DNA of 64,000 nt from Limnomonas spitsbergensis (GCA_037349105.1 JAYJMM010000034.1:1922001-1986000), one strand, 5' to 3'. Counted from the first letter of the stretch, positions 50,401 through 60,029 are shown. The notes: generated by a model not told the origin, from the sequence alone. A program made the numbers and translations.

Positions 50401-52481
50401 GCCAGAGCCGTTGTCCTGCAGCACCAGCAATTTGTTGCCCTCTCAACACACGAAACGATGAGAAATGGAGGTGGGCAGCTCCAGGGATGCGTGCAACCTC
50501 AAGGAAAAGATGATAAGAGGGGGACGAGGGCCATTCTAGTGCCTCCTAAAACAGCAACCAACGATTTGTGCATCGTCAAGTCACAAATGTCGAGGCAAGG
50601 ACGCAGGAGGCTCGAGAAATTGTGCATTGTCAACCCTCGAAAAGATAAGACAGCGACACAGGCGGGCTGGCGGCTCCAGATGTAATCAGTGCTATGCCAT
50701 TCTGCCATAATGCAGACATCGTGCGAGTAATTACAGTCCCTTACAGGCACAAGTAGCTGAATTTGCCTTCAGGTTACGGTGACTGAATTCAGCTGCGGTG
50801 ACTGAATTCACTCACCGCAAGGACTGTAATCGGCACAGCACTGGATCTAATACACTAAGCGGGGCGATAGGTACCAGGCAGGCATGTGAAGGAGGCTCTG
50901 GGCGCTGAGGGTTCCCAATGCCTAAACTTGCAAACAGCTTGTGCTGGTAGTCCATTGGCCCAATCACCTTTGGCAGGTCGCTTGGAGGCCACCTCGGGAC
51001 CGATTGGGACCGAACCTTGACCGGCCTACGGCCGGTGGCTCAAGCTGACGGGCCAGCTGCGCCAGGTCCCCCTGGCTTAAGGCTGCAATGTAGCTGAATT
51101 TTAGCTGAACCACCCTCACATGAACAGTGTGCATCACACCTTGACTGTGACCTTGTAGAACAGGTTGCCCCGCTGCACCACCTTCTTGGCAGCTTCCATC
51201 TCCCGCCTCTTGGCGTGAACCTCGGACGCATTGTCCCCTTTCTGTATGCAACAAAGTCAGGAAGCTGTCATGCTGGGTCACAGTGGGGTCATGCTGGCAT
51301 TGTAGATGCCTAGTCATGGGCTTGTTTGCCGGTTTTAAATCTCAAGACATGGAAGTGTGTGCGACATGAATACCACTCCACAACGGCACCGAAATCTGTG
51401 TACGGTTTCCACTGTACATCAAAGCTGGGATGTCGAGCGGCTTGCTACCACTATTCCTCTTTATAGAGAGGACAGCATGACTTGTTGACAGTATGTTTGC
51501 TCGTGTTCTACCTCTGTACGTGCAATGGATACCTTGCCTGGACAGACAAAGAGTGCACATTACCCGCATCAACACAGCTTAATGGCAAGTGCCTGGTAAT
51601 CAAAGTGAATTACCTCATTCTTGTCCGCATTTGAATGTTCTCATTATCTGCCTACTCCAAACCCTATAGATGTGAAATACACCCAGGCAGAGCTCAGACA
51701 GAGCTGAAGCACGCTAAAACAGACAGTGCTGGGTTTGAATTGAATCACCTTGGCTATGATCTTTTGGAGCTTGTCTTGCTCCTTGGCATCCTTAGCCAGC
51801 CGTCTCTGTAGAACAGGCAGTGGATGGGCCATGTCTGAACAGGATCACAGCAGTGACAAGTGGATTCCGCAGCCATGGTCAGGCACTCACCCGGCGCTGA
51901 TCCTCTGATTCAAAGTCATTGTACAATTGTTCATCCAGGCGGTCATGCCGCTCGACACCCCGAATTCTGTCGAGCCTGCTTTTTGATACCTCTTCCCTGT
52001 GGAATTAATCAACATAAATCGGACAATTAGCTGGATTTTTTGGAAACAGCACCGGTAAGAGCAGAGTTTGGAATTAATGCATTCCCTCCCCAACATGCGG
52101 ATGCTTCTTACACTGTGATCTCTATGAAAGGCAGCTCGCAGATAGATTCAGCAGAATCCAGGGCATTTTCGACCAGCTCTCGTATCGTAGTATACAGACA
52201 TTTGCCAGGCTGTGAATTGAGAACGAACATCGTCAGGACGAGACATATTTTGTGTTGCCGTGAATGAAACACGTCCCCTCCCGGCGCCCACATTATCGAA
52301 TCCAGCAATGTTCTTGTTCTCTGCGCACATTGATCCAGTGAGATTTTGCCAGAATCAAGGCCATGCGTGCCTGCCTGCGTGCTCCAGTACAGTGCATGGT
52401 CAGGTTCCGTCATGATTCACCTGCAAAGAATTCAGCTGGGCTCTTCTGCTGGAGCAGGTCCTTTTTGGGCTTGCTTGCCAT
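38501..52481 (-). CDS. TOP6B: DNA topoisomerase VI subunit B, 20 exons
   Basis: Exons 52481-52421, 52320-52292, 52209-52112, 51996-51891, 51805-51749, 51241-51140, 50415-50332, 50031-49892, 49481-49365, 46932-46837, 45346-45186, 44491-44421, 43666-43528, 42708-42635, 41976-41845, 41367-41239, 40341-40276, 39751-39620, 39302-39225 and 38644-38501 sum to exactly 672 codons (671 residues), the normal length of plant TOP6B. The N-terminus is SPAEFFAENKNIAGFDN, then the GHKL ATPase motifs: ELVENALDSAE (N box), DNGSGMPH (G1) and RGKFGLGAKMALIW (G2). The transducer domain has LSPAGEYNLRLG, NVHRFANRIPLLFE and ALKRINW. Subunit B is the ATPase half of the A2B2 type IIB topoisomerase that supports endoreduplication in plants; no A subunit lies here. 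Several introns are swollen by exon-edge copies, minisatellites and family-1 elements. Exon 18 uses an unusual donor (GCT|GTGTCT) that lies in an element end. Confidence 0.93.
39033..39214 (-). mobile_element. Family-1 copy, TOP6B intron 19
   Basis: The core (CGGCAGGCTCTCCCACGGCC, GACCGGCTTACGGCCGG) is followed by a right end whose complement reads CAGTTTTTCTTTTTTCGCATC. It ends about 8 nt from the donor at 39224. Confidence 0.6.
39444..39621 (-). mobile_element. Family-1 copy abutting TOP6B exon 18
   Basis: Left end CAGTGTTCATTTTAACGCGCG; right end complement CTGTGTCTGCGTTACGGTGC. The right tip overlaps the last two coding bases of exon 18, so the 5' splice site (CT|GTGTCT) is part of the terminal inverted repeat. 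Confidence 0.8.
39947..40145 (+). repeat. 54-bp tandem repeat, TOP6B intron 17
   Basis: Four nearly identical units of ACAAACCAGAGCTGTGTTCC then TAGGTCTGGAGGCCAAACTT then GAAACTC. Period 54 keeps a frame open by chance. Confidence 0.95.
40518..40580 (+). repeat. 60-bp dispersed repeat, copy 2
   Basis: GGCGTGGATTAAGGAAGCCA with TTCGGCTGTAGCACTAAGTG, the partner of 27905-27968. Confidence 0.75.
40690..40865 (+). mobile_element. Family-1 copy, TOP6B intron 16
   Basis: Core CAGCTACCATTCACCTACAA to GTGGTGGCTGCCGAGTGTCC. It is adjacent to a reverse partial copy at about 40585-40690, so two elements meet here. Confidence 0.6.
41047..41222 (-). mobile_element. Family-1 copy, TOP6B intron 16, donor-proximal
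   Basis: CAGTGCTTATATTTCAGTGC at the left; CATCCTAAAACAGACAG at the right. The right end is about 17 nt from the splice donor at 41238. Confidence 0.85.
41418..41494 (+). repeat. Interstitial telomere-like tract and (GT)n
   Basis: GGATTTAGGGCTCGGGTTTA followed by GGGTTTAGGGTTAC is a short degenerate run of the plant-type unit TTTAGGG. About 17 bp later a (GT)13 microsatellite begins. Both lie in TOP6B intron 15. Confidence 0.85.
41957..42222 (-). repeat. Three copies of the acceptor edge of TOP6B exon 15
   Basis: The true edge (41957-41985) encodes GINVHRFA behind a CAG acceptor. Near-identical copies at about 42060-42092 and 42183-42217 keep the acceptor CAG and codons for GMNVYRFA and GINVHRFA, each followed by a G-rich tract. 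They sit in the intron upstream of the real exon. Confidence 0.9.
42697..42890 (-). repeat. Four copies of the acceptor edge of TOP6B exon 14
   Basis: The motif (CTGATGTCACCTGCAGGTTT on +) recurs as TCCATCTGCAGGTTTAGGGT, TTTCACCTGCAACTTAAAGG and CTACTGTCACCTGCAGGTCC, spaced about 50-60 bp. All keep an AG at the splice position on the gene strand. Confidence 0.8.
43070..43275 (+). mobile_element. Family-1 copy, TOP6B intron 13
   Basis: Core from CAGTTCAGCTACAGTTCAGC through CAGCAAGCCCTACTGCTTAG to CCCAGTGTGCACCAATAACA. Confidence 0.7.
43300..43518 (+). repeat. 73-bp tandem repeat, TOP6B intron 13
   Basis: Three units beginning near AACCATCAGGCTCCCCCCCA and ending CACCAGCCAAAGCCTG. The last unit runs to within about 10 bp of the exon 13 donor. 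Confidence 0.95.
43680..43880 (+). repeat. Purine-rich short-period tract, TOP6B intron 12
   Basis: Degenerate repeats of GGTGAGGCAAAGGTGGAGC-type sequence, almost all purine on this strand, starting about 15 bp upstream of the exon 13 acceptor on the gene strand. Confidence 0.85.
44036..44190 (-). mobile_element. Family-1 copy, TOP6B intron 12
   Basis: GTGCGGTCCAGGCCACCTAT to GTAGCTGAAAGTCTGCTGAA, with the middle CCAATGGGGACCAAACTTGG and a G8 run. Confidence 0.65.
44808..45100 (-). repeat. Two partial copies of TOP6B exon 11 (3' half) in intron 11
   Basis: The copy at about 45000-45085 still encodes GTTNMVQFLHKELVCIEADH and keeps the donor (CGCAG|GTGTG). The copy at about 44813-44885 is more decayed and its donor is broken. 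The real 3' half is at 45186-45280. Neither copy has an acceptor, so they are fragments and not alternative exons. Confidence 0.9.
45350..45880 (-). repeat. At least five partial copies of TOP6B exon 11 (5' edge) in intron 10
   Basis: The acceptor plus codons for RRTDVMPAAPK recurs at about 45405-45445, 45485-45530, 45615-45650, 45755-45790 and 45835-45870, in 65-130 bp units separated by AT-rich spacers (GTGAATTTAGGATGTGAATA-like). Most keep the AG acceptor. The third copy is long enough to include VDQELI-coding sequence. Confidence 0.9.
46330..46556 (+). mobile_element. Family-1 copy, TOP6B intron 10
   Basis: Ends in GTACCCACTAAAATAAACAC-TG, an almost perfect right terminal repeat. Left part TGTTTTTTTAGTTAGTGGTA then CAGCTACAGTTCAGC. 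Confidence 0.85.
46645..46823 (-). mobile_element. Family-1 copy, TOP6B intron 10, donor-proximal
   Basis: From GTGAGGTGCGCACCAGACCA to GCGGAAGACCTCAAAAACAA. The right end stops about 13 nt from the exon 10 donor at 46836. Confidence 0.8.
46895..48665 (-). repeat. Five copies of the acceptor edge of TOP6B exon 10 around a minisatellite
   Basis: The true edge (GGCGTGATGACAGCAATTTG then CCTCAGGTACCTAGGCCAGG, 46902-46943) recurs near 47107-47148, 48366-48415, 48503-48543 and 48617-48655. All keep CCTAG, i.e. the acceptor AG on the gene strand. Copies are separated by CATATGTCACATATTG- and TGTTTTATGTTCAGCATG-type spacer, the probable seed of the 33-bp array between them. Confidence 0.92.
47163..48340 (+). 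repeat. 33-bp minisatellite, about 36 units, TOP6B intron 9
   Basis: Unit TTTCAAGTTCAACGTGTTGA-CCCTTATGACATG. Two sites vary between units: TTTCAAG or TTTTATG, and CCCTTATG or CCCTAATG. Other changes are rare (one AACATG, one TTAACC, both near the ends). Because 33 is a multiple of three, long open frames arise on both strands, but the array is inside an intron. Confidence 0.97.
48853..49202 (+). mobile_element. Family-1 copy enlarged by about 150 bp, TOP6B intron 9
   Basis: Left end CACTGTTTATTTAAGGGCACTTCAG (read in two parts) and right end GTGCGCACCCTAAACAAATA. The middle (48975-49130) is foreign to the family. Confidence 0.75.
49205..49345 (+). repeat. Two 58-bp tandem units beside TOP6B exon 9
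   Basis: GGTCCATGTGGATGCTCCGT then AACCCTGCTCAGCCACCAGC, repeated once. The array ends about 20 bp from the exon 9 donor. Confidence 0.9.
50111..50150 (-). repeat. Partial copy of TOP6B exon 8 in intron 7
   Basis: CAGATCAGGGCCATCTTGGC then AACAAAACCAAATTTACCG corresponds to codons for KFGLGAKMALIW of the real exon (49990-50025). It has no acceptor and a family-1 element follows directly. Confidence 0.9.
50152..50282 (+). mobile_element. Family-1 copy beside a duplicated donor, TOP6B intron 7
   Basis: Ends GTGGGCATTATAATAAATCCTG. On the gene strand this tip is about 9 nt from the duplicated donor at 50292, the same spacing seen at real donors elsewhere. Confidence 0.75.
50277..50345 (-). repeat. 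Duplicated donor edge of TOP6B exon 7
   Basis: CCTGCGGCCCTCACCTGCTT occurs twice, 38 bp apart. The right copy is the real exon end (AAGCAG|GTGAGG); the left copy keeps an intact AGCAG|GTGAGG. Confidence 0.9.
50720..50855. mobile_element. Small family-3 inverted-repeat element
   Basis: Left ATTACAGTCCCTTACAGGC and right GCAAGGACTGTAAT are inverted. Inside, GGTGACTGAATTCA occurs twice. Part of it (complement of CCGCAAGGACTGTAATCGGC) recurs at about 59507-59550 in the ASH2-like gene. Confidence 0.65.
50950..51129 (-). mobile_element. Family-1 copy, TOP6B intron 6, donor-proximal
   Basis: Core CACCTTTGGCAGGTCGCTTG to GAATTTTAGCTGAACCACCC. The end CACATGAACAGTG is about 10 nt from the donor at 51139. 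Confidence 0.8.
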
Positions 52482-53442
52482 GGATCTTGATGAGCTAGCT
52501 ACTTAGGTTGACCCAGGTTCAATTTATGTTTCTGCATCGATTTGAATGTTGGCCGAGCAACAGGGTAGGAGAACAGCTTATGTGATGTTGTATCAACTGT
52601 GTACAGAAGTTTATCTGTTGACAACGAAAATAAACACCGGTCTCCTCTTTGTTTGCCTTTGACCGACAAACCCAAATCTACCCCACAAATATTGGGTACC
52701 GGTTCGCGGTCCTATCCGTCATGGTTTGTTCACACGGGGGCGGGGCGGGGCGGGGGGGTCTGGTTCACACCAGCACGACTCGGGACGACGAAATCACCAA
52801 CATGCAACCAGAGCTACTTGGCATTGGAATTGTCGAGATTTTGTGCCTGCAAAACGAACGAGTACTGAGTACCGTAAGAGTGAGGCTCTAACGGCGTTTT
52901 GACAGGCTGGCCTGCAACCTGACGAGTTTCAAATATGCTTGCAGATAGGCCCCACAACGACGGATTACCTGTAAATCCAGATGGGCATCCAGCAACAACC
53001 AGTCTGTTTTCGAAGGCTAAATCAGTGCTATTGATCAGTGCAATACATAACAGCATGTAAGAGAATTTGTCTTTCAAGTTGTGTGGCTGCATACCGCGTA
53101 CCTGATTTACTGTGTTTGATTATGCTTAGTAGACTGGTCAGCGAATTGAGTGCAATGTACTTACTAATGAATGGTTCAGCTGGAAATCACTAAGGATGAT
53201 GACCGACACAGGCTTCTTGTTTCATGTGGCTGAGCTGCTTATAAAACCTTGCAGATACTCATGACACATTTACAATTGCTTGCCCTCAAAAAGGGTATCC
53301 GATAATTCGAGGTACACGTCCTCTATATTTGAAGAAGGCATCAGTCACAAGCGCAGGCCATTATCCTGTGACAGCAGTTTTCTGTTCTTCATACTGGTAC
53401 CCAGCAAACACACAGCTTTGACAGGATTCGGAAGTGATAACA
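52482..53442. other. Intergenic between PRP39 and TOP6B
   Basis: No gene recognised. It must hold the TOP6B promoter (right of 52481) and the PRP39 3' UTR. On the leftward strand a TGTAA, the green-algal polyadenylation motif, occurs near 53270, about 170 bases past the PRP39 stop. Confidence 0.5.
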
Positions 53443-55341
53443 TTAATACCCATACCCATATCCAGGGTACTGCCCTGGGTAGGCAGCGGCTGGCGGGTAC
53501 CCAGGGGCAGCAGCTGGCGGGTACCCCGGGTACTGGCCATAGTATCCTGGATACGCAGCTGCAGCGGGAGCCGCTGGTTGCAGATAGCCGTGGTAGCCAG
53601 CAGGAAGAACAGCAGCAGCGGGAGCCGCGTCGGGTCGCGCTGCTTTGGCTGGCCTTGCCACTGCATCAGCCGCCGCCGCCTCAGCATGCCTCTTTCGCCC
53701 TTCAGAAGCAACGTTGGTGGGAAGCGCAAAATTTGCCGAGTGCTTGCGCTCGGCCGCCAGCAGGTCTGAAGTAGTGCCGTGAGCGTCTGCAAGCTCTAAG
53801 GCGCGCAGGCTGAAGTCCTCGCGGTCCTTATCCGGAAGGTGCGCGTTGGGCTTGCCGGCCTCAGCAGTGGCCCCCGACGGTGCAGAGGCCCGCTCACAAA
53901 GTTCCAAGACCACCCTGACCATGTCCTCAGCAGCAGTCGTCTCCTCGTAAAAGATGGCGGCCTCCCACAGCTGCTTCATGTTGGGGGTGACAGCTAGGGC
54001 GTCGTGAAGCACTACACAGTGCAGAGAAGATGGACAGGCGTCAGGACAGCTTGCGCAGGTTCAGAACAGTGCATACCCGCTGGGCCCTGCTGAACGCTCG
54101 GCTGCATGGGGCTAGTAGGGATAGCTTGCATAGGTAAGATAGGTCAATGACGTTACACCACTGGGCCATGCTGCAAAGCTCGGCCGCGTCGGCGTCCAAC
54201 ATAGGTAAGATAGGTAAGACTGGGCGTGTCTTGAGTGGCAGCGGGCTGAAGAATGAGACAGATAAACTGGTTCATCTGATGGGTCCCACAAATGGGCATG
54301 AGGAACCTCAAACCTCTGAAGGGTCCCACAAACATATCCTTGCTTCCTTGAGTGTGCAGTGGACCACCTTCAGCAGGCTGCTAGACGGCCAACACAGGAG
54401 GGATGGGGACATAACCTGGAAGGCCTAGGTCCGGATGGTCCAGGCAGCAGGTCTTGCTGCACCAGCCTCCCTCCAGTTACAGGCTGTGACATGTCTAGTG
54501 CACTGGAAGTGCTCTAAAAATGAAACTGAAACCCGTGCTCACCCTTGCGTCCCTTCGCATGGTCCTTGTAGGCGACGCGCAGGAAATTCGCGTAGTGCAT
54601 GGCCAAAAAAGGCAGCGTGCTCTTGGACGCGCCGTCATCCTTGGCACGCTCCTCCTTCATCAGCAGCTCATAGAGTTGGCATGCTGCCTCCCGATCTCCC
54701 TGCAGAGGTGGCATGGCAATTCATGTTCAGATCAGTGACAAATAAATAAATGAAATTTGCCCCCATGGGACGTGAGAGCTGAGGGAACAACGCAGCTCAA
54801 GGCCAAAGCCATATCCGGCCTAGTTTTCAGTTTACCACAAGTGTCAAGGAACAAGATGACACACACAAGCCAAGTGGATGAGAAAGGACCGAAGGAGCCA
54901 TCCAGCTGAATGGCTAGGAACTAGACAACACAACTGAAAGTCTAGTACAAGAGGAAGGAGTGAGCCCCAAGCTTCCCATGAGGTTTAATGAAGCAAGGGG
55001 CCGACACACACCTGGCGCTTCTCAAAGTTGGCTGCTGCAGTCGTTGCGCTCAGCAGCCGAGGAGCCAGCTCCCCCAAGACCAGCTTGTACCTCTTTCGCG
55101 CGCTTTCGACGGCGCCGCTTCGCTCGTCAAAATGCATGGCAAACAGGTGGATCTCAGGCCTGTTGCGGCAGAAGGTACTGGTCGCACGCTTCACAGCATG
55201 GGCAGCCTCGTCGTTCATGCCCTGCTTCTCGAGCCAGCGGACGTAGCGCTCCCAGAACTCTGGTGATGGTGACGGAGATTGGCGGCAGCGAGGGGAGAGA
55301 GGGATGCGGGAGAAACACGTGAGAGACGGAAAGTAGAATGG

Positions 55342-55385
<44 letters not shown>

Positions 55386-58044
55386 AAGACATATTGTGTA
55401 AGCATATGTGCGCTGTGGAGGCGAGGTTTGACTGAGCGAACAACGCCAAGCCACTCACCCCAATGATAGGGTCAGATCCCACTCGGCTGGCTGCGATTCA
55501 ACATTTGACTGCGGCTGGAGCCATGAACCCCGAAGTGTGCAAGTGGGTAGATGCTGGGAGCATGCTGGGAGGCCTCATGCCTGATGCTTTGGGTGCACAT
55601 GCTGTTCATGGTTGATGCTATGAGGATGCAGTGATACGATTCATGACTGGAAATTTAGCAAGGAAAGTTCATGGAAGACAAGCTTGCGTTACACTTCTCC
55701 ACAATTAAGGAGCATTGCGTGGCCGACGTCCACATATCTGACTCCTGGCGCCCTCAGCCTGCGACATCCTGAAACAGAGAAGCCATGTCTATACCCCTGA
55801 GTGACCCACAAAAGGAGCGAAGCAGGATCAAATGCGGCAAGAGCTTGATTGAGAGATGTGGGGGATGGGAGAGGCACTCGGCTTGTTTGAGAGATAAGGG
55901 ATGGTAGGAGAACTGGTCTGCTCACCTGGGTAGCTCGCACAAGGCACCAGGCAGCGCTCATACAGAATCATGGCTGCGGCAGCGTTCCCCTTGCCCTCGA
56001 TATAATCCAGGTACTTCAGCCAGTTGGTTAGCTGAAAGCAGCAGTTGAAAGTACAATAAGAACAGATCAAGATGACAGGTAATTGACACGCTCAAGAAAC
56101 ATACGCTGAAACTGGACATGGATGTGGTTCTAGCCTCCATTCACCCACAACCGATGAGGTGCGAACACACACATCCGCAAAATTATGGCATAAATACCTG
56201 GGACGCATCCAGGGGCTTGACGTGGAAATAGGAGCGCTTGATCAACTCCTCAAAAAGCCGCCTACTCTCCAGCTCTGCAGCTGTTGCAGTATACAGCAAG
56301 TCCCGTGATCGCATCCACCCCATCTTGATATCCTCTTCCGTCACCATGACAACCGGCATCACGCTGGGCGCCACCTCAGCCGCAGCTTCTGAAGCAGCAG
56401 TCGTTTCCTCGGCGGCTGCAACCTCCCCTGGCGGCCCCTCTGCAGCAGCAGCAGCAGCTGGTTCCACGGGGGCCTCTTCGACGGGAACATCTGGCTTGAC
56501 CTCAGTGGCTGCCGCCGCTTCATCAGGCTTGGGCTCATCCACCGCCATTGCATCTGGATCACTTGCCACAGCTTCTGTTAAGGCAGTTTCCATGGCCTGT
56601 GTGGAATCTGCTTCTGCTATCACTGCTGTTTCCGCCTCTGCTGCAGCTTCAGTCGCCGGCTCTGCTGCTGCAGCTGTTGCTGCCTCTGCTGCTGCCTCTG
56701 CTGCTGCAGCTGTTGCCGCCTCTGCTGCTGCTGCTGCAGTCGCCGCCTCCGCTGCTGCTGCTGTTGCCGCCTCTGCGTCTGCCGTTGCTGTTGCCTCCGC
56801 TGCTGCCGCCGCTGCGGCCACCGCCTGGGCTGCCGTGACCTGTCTATGCTCCTCCTCCAGCTGGGACCTGATCAGCCCTGCCTCCTCCTCAGACATGATT
56901 TCCAGCAGAGGAGTCGCCTGAACAAATGTCCTGAGCCTGCAGGGTAATGGGGGCTCTCTTGAGTTATCCTTCGGCCCTGGAATGCCAGCTAGGCTATAAC
57001 CCTCGTTATCTAATAGACCCATAATACAAAAGAGATGTCGCAGGCGACATGCTGGATTATTTATTCCATACCGGTCAGATTGATTTCTTCCAAACCAGTC
57101 AAATTTATTACACATCAGACTTGGTACTTGTGTCAACACATGGTAATGAGGAGTACTTAGGGGCTTCCACAAAACTCCAAGAAACTTACCCTTGATAGTA
57201 CTTGTCCAGGTCCCGCAATGGCATGCCCAGCACCCGTGAGTACAGCGCAGCCACATGCAGCTTATTGCCCTGTGCCACCTCAAAAGCAAGGTACTTGTCC
57301 CACACACTGTGGGAAAGGTAGTCCGTTCCAACAGCTGCCACAGCCCGCTCAAAGATGCTGCAATCAATGCAACAAGAGTCAGTAGACTGTGGAGTGCCAT
57401 TGCCGATGTTGAGAGAGCAGGAGCTTGTGCTAGGTGACAACATTGCCCACCTTCTGATCGAGTCTGGGCTCGCCTCAGGCACCGTCTGCTGGAAGGTGCT
57501 GAAGTGGGCCCACATGTCAATGCTGTAGGGCGTTGCTGCAACAGCTCGCTCGTAGACCTGGATCGCGCGCTCAAAGCTGCCATGCCTTAGCTCAGCATCG
57601 GCATACTTCTTCCAATAGCCGTAGCATAGAGGCCATGATGCCAAAAACTGATCATAGACAGTTCGAATGTTCTCGATATCCTGGATTGAGCACAAAAAAA
57701 TGTTAAATTGGGGCCCAAGATCGCGTTCTGAAGAAACTTGTGTACCACTCACGAGCTTCTCAACCGATGATATCACGTTCGTCCAAGCATTAAAATCAGA
57801 GGGCGAAGCCTGCACCTCCTTCCATAGCTCATGGTATCTCGTCAATGCCGGATTAGGTGCTGCAACATATGAAGAAGACAGGGAATGTGTTGAGCATTTA
57901 AATCACCATAGTAGCAGCGATTAAAAGCTCACGAGGCTCCGGTGTCGTCTCTTTCACAGCAATTGCCTCTGCCTCAGGAACGGCCGCACTGTCAGCAGTC
58001 CCGTTCTCCGCCGGTGGGGCCTCAGATGGCGTATCCACATCCAT
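53443..58044 (-). CDS. PRP39: PRP39-like U1 snRNP splicing factor with HAT repeats
   Basis: Nine exons, 58044-57933, 57859-57753, 57680-57451, 57357-57190, 56936-56198, 56031-55926, 55259-55012, 54699-54543 and 54011-53443, give 811 residues in one frame. HAT repeats are plain: YHELWKEVQASPSDFNAWTN, LCYGYWKKYADAELRHGSFE, RAIQVYERAVAATPYSIDMW, LTNWLKYLDYIEGKGNAAAA and FWERYVRWLEKQGMNDEAAH. Order and spacing are those of PRP39, which helps anchor U1 snRNP at 5' splice sites. Between the two HAT blocks exon 5 carries an unusual Ala/Glu/Thr-rich insert of about 170 residues, mostly (GCT/GCC/GCA)n codons (56380-56850). The C-terminus is a Pro/Gly/Tyr-rich tail (repeats of YPGQYPGYGYGY type). Confidence 0.93.
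54057..54205. repeat. Family-2 arms in PRP39 intron 8
   Basis: GGGCCCTGCTGAACGCTCGG and, 80 bp later, GACGTTACACCACTGGGCCA-TGCTGCAAAGCTCGGCCGCG. Both run the same way, so it is not an intact inverted pair. Confidence 0.65.
54345..54530 (-). mobile_element. Family-1 copy, PRP39 intron 8, donor-proximal
   Basis: CAGTGGACCACCTTCAGCAG to GGAAGTGCTCTAAAAATGAA. It ends about 12 nt from the donor at 54542. Confidence 0.8.
55343..55383 (+). repeat. (GA)20 microsatellite in PRP39 intron 6
   Basis: Uninterrupted GA dinucleotide run, about 85 bp upstream of the exon 7 acceptor; on the gene strand it reads (TC)n and may extend the pyrimidine environment of that acceptor. Confidence 0.97.
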
Positions 58045-58442
58045 CTTAAAAGCTTCCTCGTCTGATCAGTAGCAAGCTGATCAATCAGATTCAGGGCGTA
58101 CTGTGACAGAATTCACAAACCTGAAAACCCTGACGAGCTTCCTGCCTTTTGCAATGTCTGATGCCGTGACCCAGCGTTAAGCAAACTCTCTGCATTGTAT
58201 ATTTATAATGTTTCCCTCTCGCAAGTCTGACAACAAGCGCGCTTACGCTGAACTTCAAACCTCCCTGACTTACTTCGGTATTCTCGTCGCAGCCGTTCGG
58301 TGAGACATGGCTGTAAACCGTCTTAAAATTTCTGTTGGTGTGATCATTTACGCTTGATCCGTTCCCTCCCGCCTTACATCAGGTTCGCGCCATACCTTTT
58401 GCACGGCATCCAGAAGGCTTCTTCTTGATCTGCCTGCTAGCC
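58045..58442. promoter_or_regulatory. Shared region between divergent PRP39 and ASH2-like genes
   Basis: 398 bp between start codons. An AT-rich TATATTTATAATG lies at about 58198. Otherwise no clear element. Confidence 0.5.
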
Positions 58443-60029
58443 ATGGCGGATATTATCCTGAGCAAGGAGGCCCCGGACGTAGCCGCAAAGGAGGACGCCA
58501 AGGATCAGGCTGGCAGGAGCAAGAAGCAAGTTCGAAAGAGGGGAGGACGAGGTGCTTCCAATCAGCAGGAGGTATCTGTTCAGGAGCAGCAGCTTGATCT
58601 CGTGCGTCTGATCCGTGCGGAGCCGAAGAGGACCGAAAATCCTGAGGACGCTGGCCGAGTGCTCTTCAGCAAGACGCTGAAGGCCACGCAGCTGCAGCTC
58701 GACGAAACCCGCCTGGGAGTCACCGGACATAAGGGTTATAGGACAGCCCGTGCCACCCATGGTGTTCCTGGCGCTGGAACATTCTACTGCGAGTTCACCA
58801 TCAAGCACCTTGGTAGCACTGGACATGTTCGGCTCGGTGAGTCTGCTTCGCCACCCAAAGGAATACCGGTATGGGGACCAATGCCTACTACGTACACTCT
58901 GTTTGTAGTGATTGTGCTGATGGTGAGCATGCTGCAGTACATGTTTGATTTCCGCATGAGCTTGAGGAATGGAACTCATGTAACCGGCTGTAGGCTATAT
59001 ATGGCACACAGAATGAGGTCTCTTGGCAGGGATTCCATGTGTTCTGTTGTTTTTCAGTACCTACCGGTACATGGGGGCTGGTGACCTAAGCCGGCTTCCT
59101 CTTCTGAGCTGAGTGAGCTCATATTTTTCTGTCTGATGCACAGGACATGCATATCACTACTACGGATTCCCACTCCTGTTCCAGACAGCACTGAAATATG
59201 GAAATGAGTTTGATATCTGTTGCTTGATCTGCAGGATGGTGCACAAAGAAGGCTGAATTGCAAGCTCCGGTCGGTTTTGATACTCATGGCTATGGATACC
59301 GCGACACGGATGGCAGCAAGGTTCATGAAGGCCGTCGGGAGGCCTATGGTGCATCTTTCAAGGAGGGGGACATTGTGGGTATGCTGATCCACTTGCCGGC
59401 TGGAGGCAGGCCCATTGAGGCGATGAAGAGGAAGGTTGTTCGCTTCAAGGGAGCCCTGGTAAGAATTTTAGAGATCAACACCTTCCATCCCCTGCTTTTC
59501 GATGTTGGCATCAGTGCTGTGCTGATTACAGTCCTTACGGTGGCTGAATTGTAAGTAGAGTTACTGTCACCGTAATTACAAGGCAAATTCAGCTGTACTT
59601 ACCAGTGAGGCACCGTAATCACTCACACGATTTCTGAATGACGGCGCATATGCACTGCACTGGCTGGCATGCATGCAGTTCAAGTATGCAGCCCCTGTCC
59701 TTTTAGGGCAGAGGATGTTGCCCTGCTGCTTACGACCGACCCACTCCTTCATGCAGTATTACGAGGATGAGCCAGAGGCAACGCCTGAGCCACTGCAGGG
59801 CAGCTGCATCTGCTTCACAGTTAATGGAATGTCCCAAGGCCCTGCGTACTCTGACATCCCAGAGGGCACCTACTACCCGGGTGTTTCTCTGTACACCATG
59901 CCAGAGCAGACGGAGGGGGCGACGGTGGTTGCAAACTTTGGACCTGACTTCGCATTCCGCCCGCCTGTGGATGGCTTCCCACCTGCCGAGCCTATCAGCA
60001 GCCTGGCTGTGGTCGTTGATGTGAGCTGA
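58443..60029 (+). CDS. ASH2: ASH2-like SPRY-domain protein (COMPASS/H3K4 methyltransferase core subunit)
   Basis: Three exons, 58443-58836, 59235-59458 and 59757-60029, give 296 residues. After a Lys/Arg-rich N-terminus (RKRGGRGASNQQ) the SPRY domain is unmistakable: LGVTGHKGYRTARATHGVPG, HLGSTGHVRLGW, ELQAPVGFDTHGYGYRDTDG, SKVHEGRREAYGASFKEGD, then FTVNGMSQGPAYSDI and FGPDFAFRPP. This is the ASH2L/TRAUCO arrangement, including the split SPRY where the insert (GALYYEDEPEATPEP) replaces a longer acidic loop. No PHD or winged-helix region is present, as expected for the short plant and algal forms. It is a nuclear scaffold that, with RBBP5, activates SET1/MLL-type H3K4 methyltransferases. It is divergently paired with PRP39. 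A family-3 repeat fragment lies in intron 2. Confidence 0.93.
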
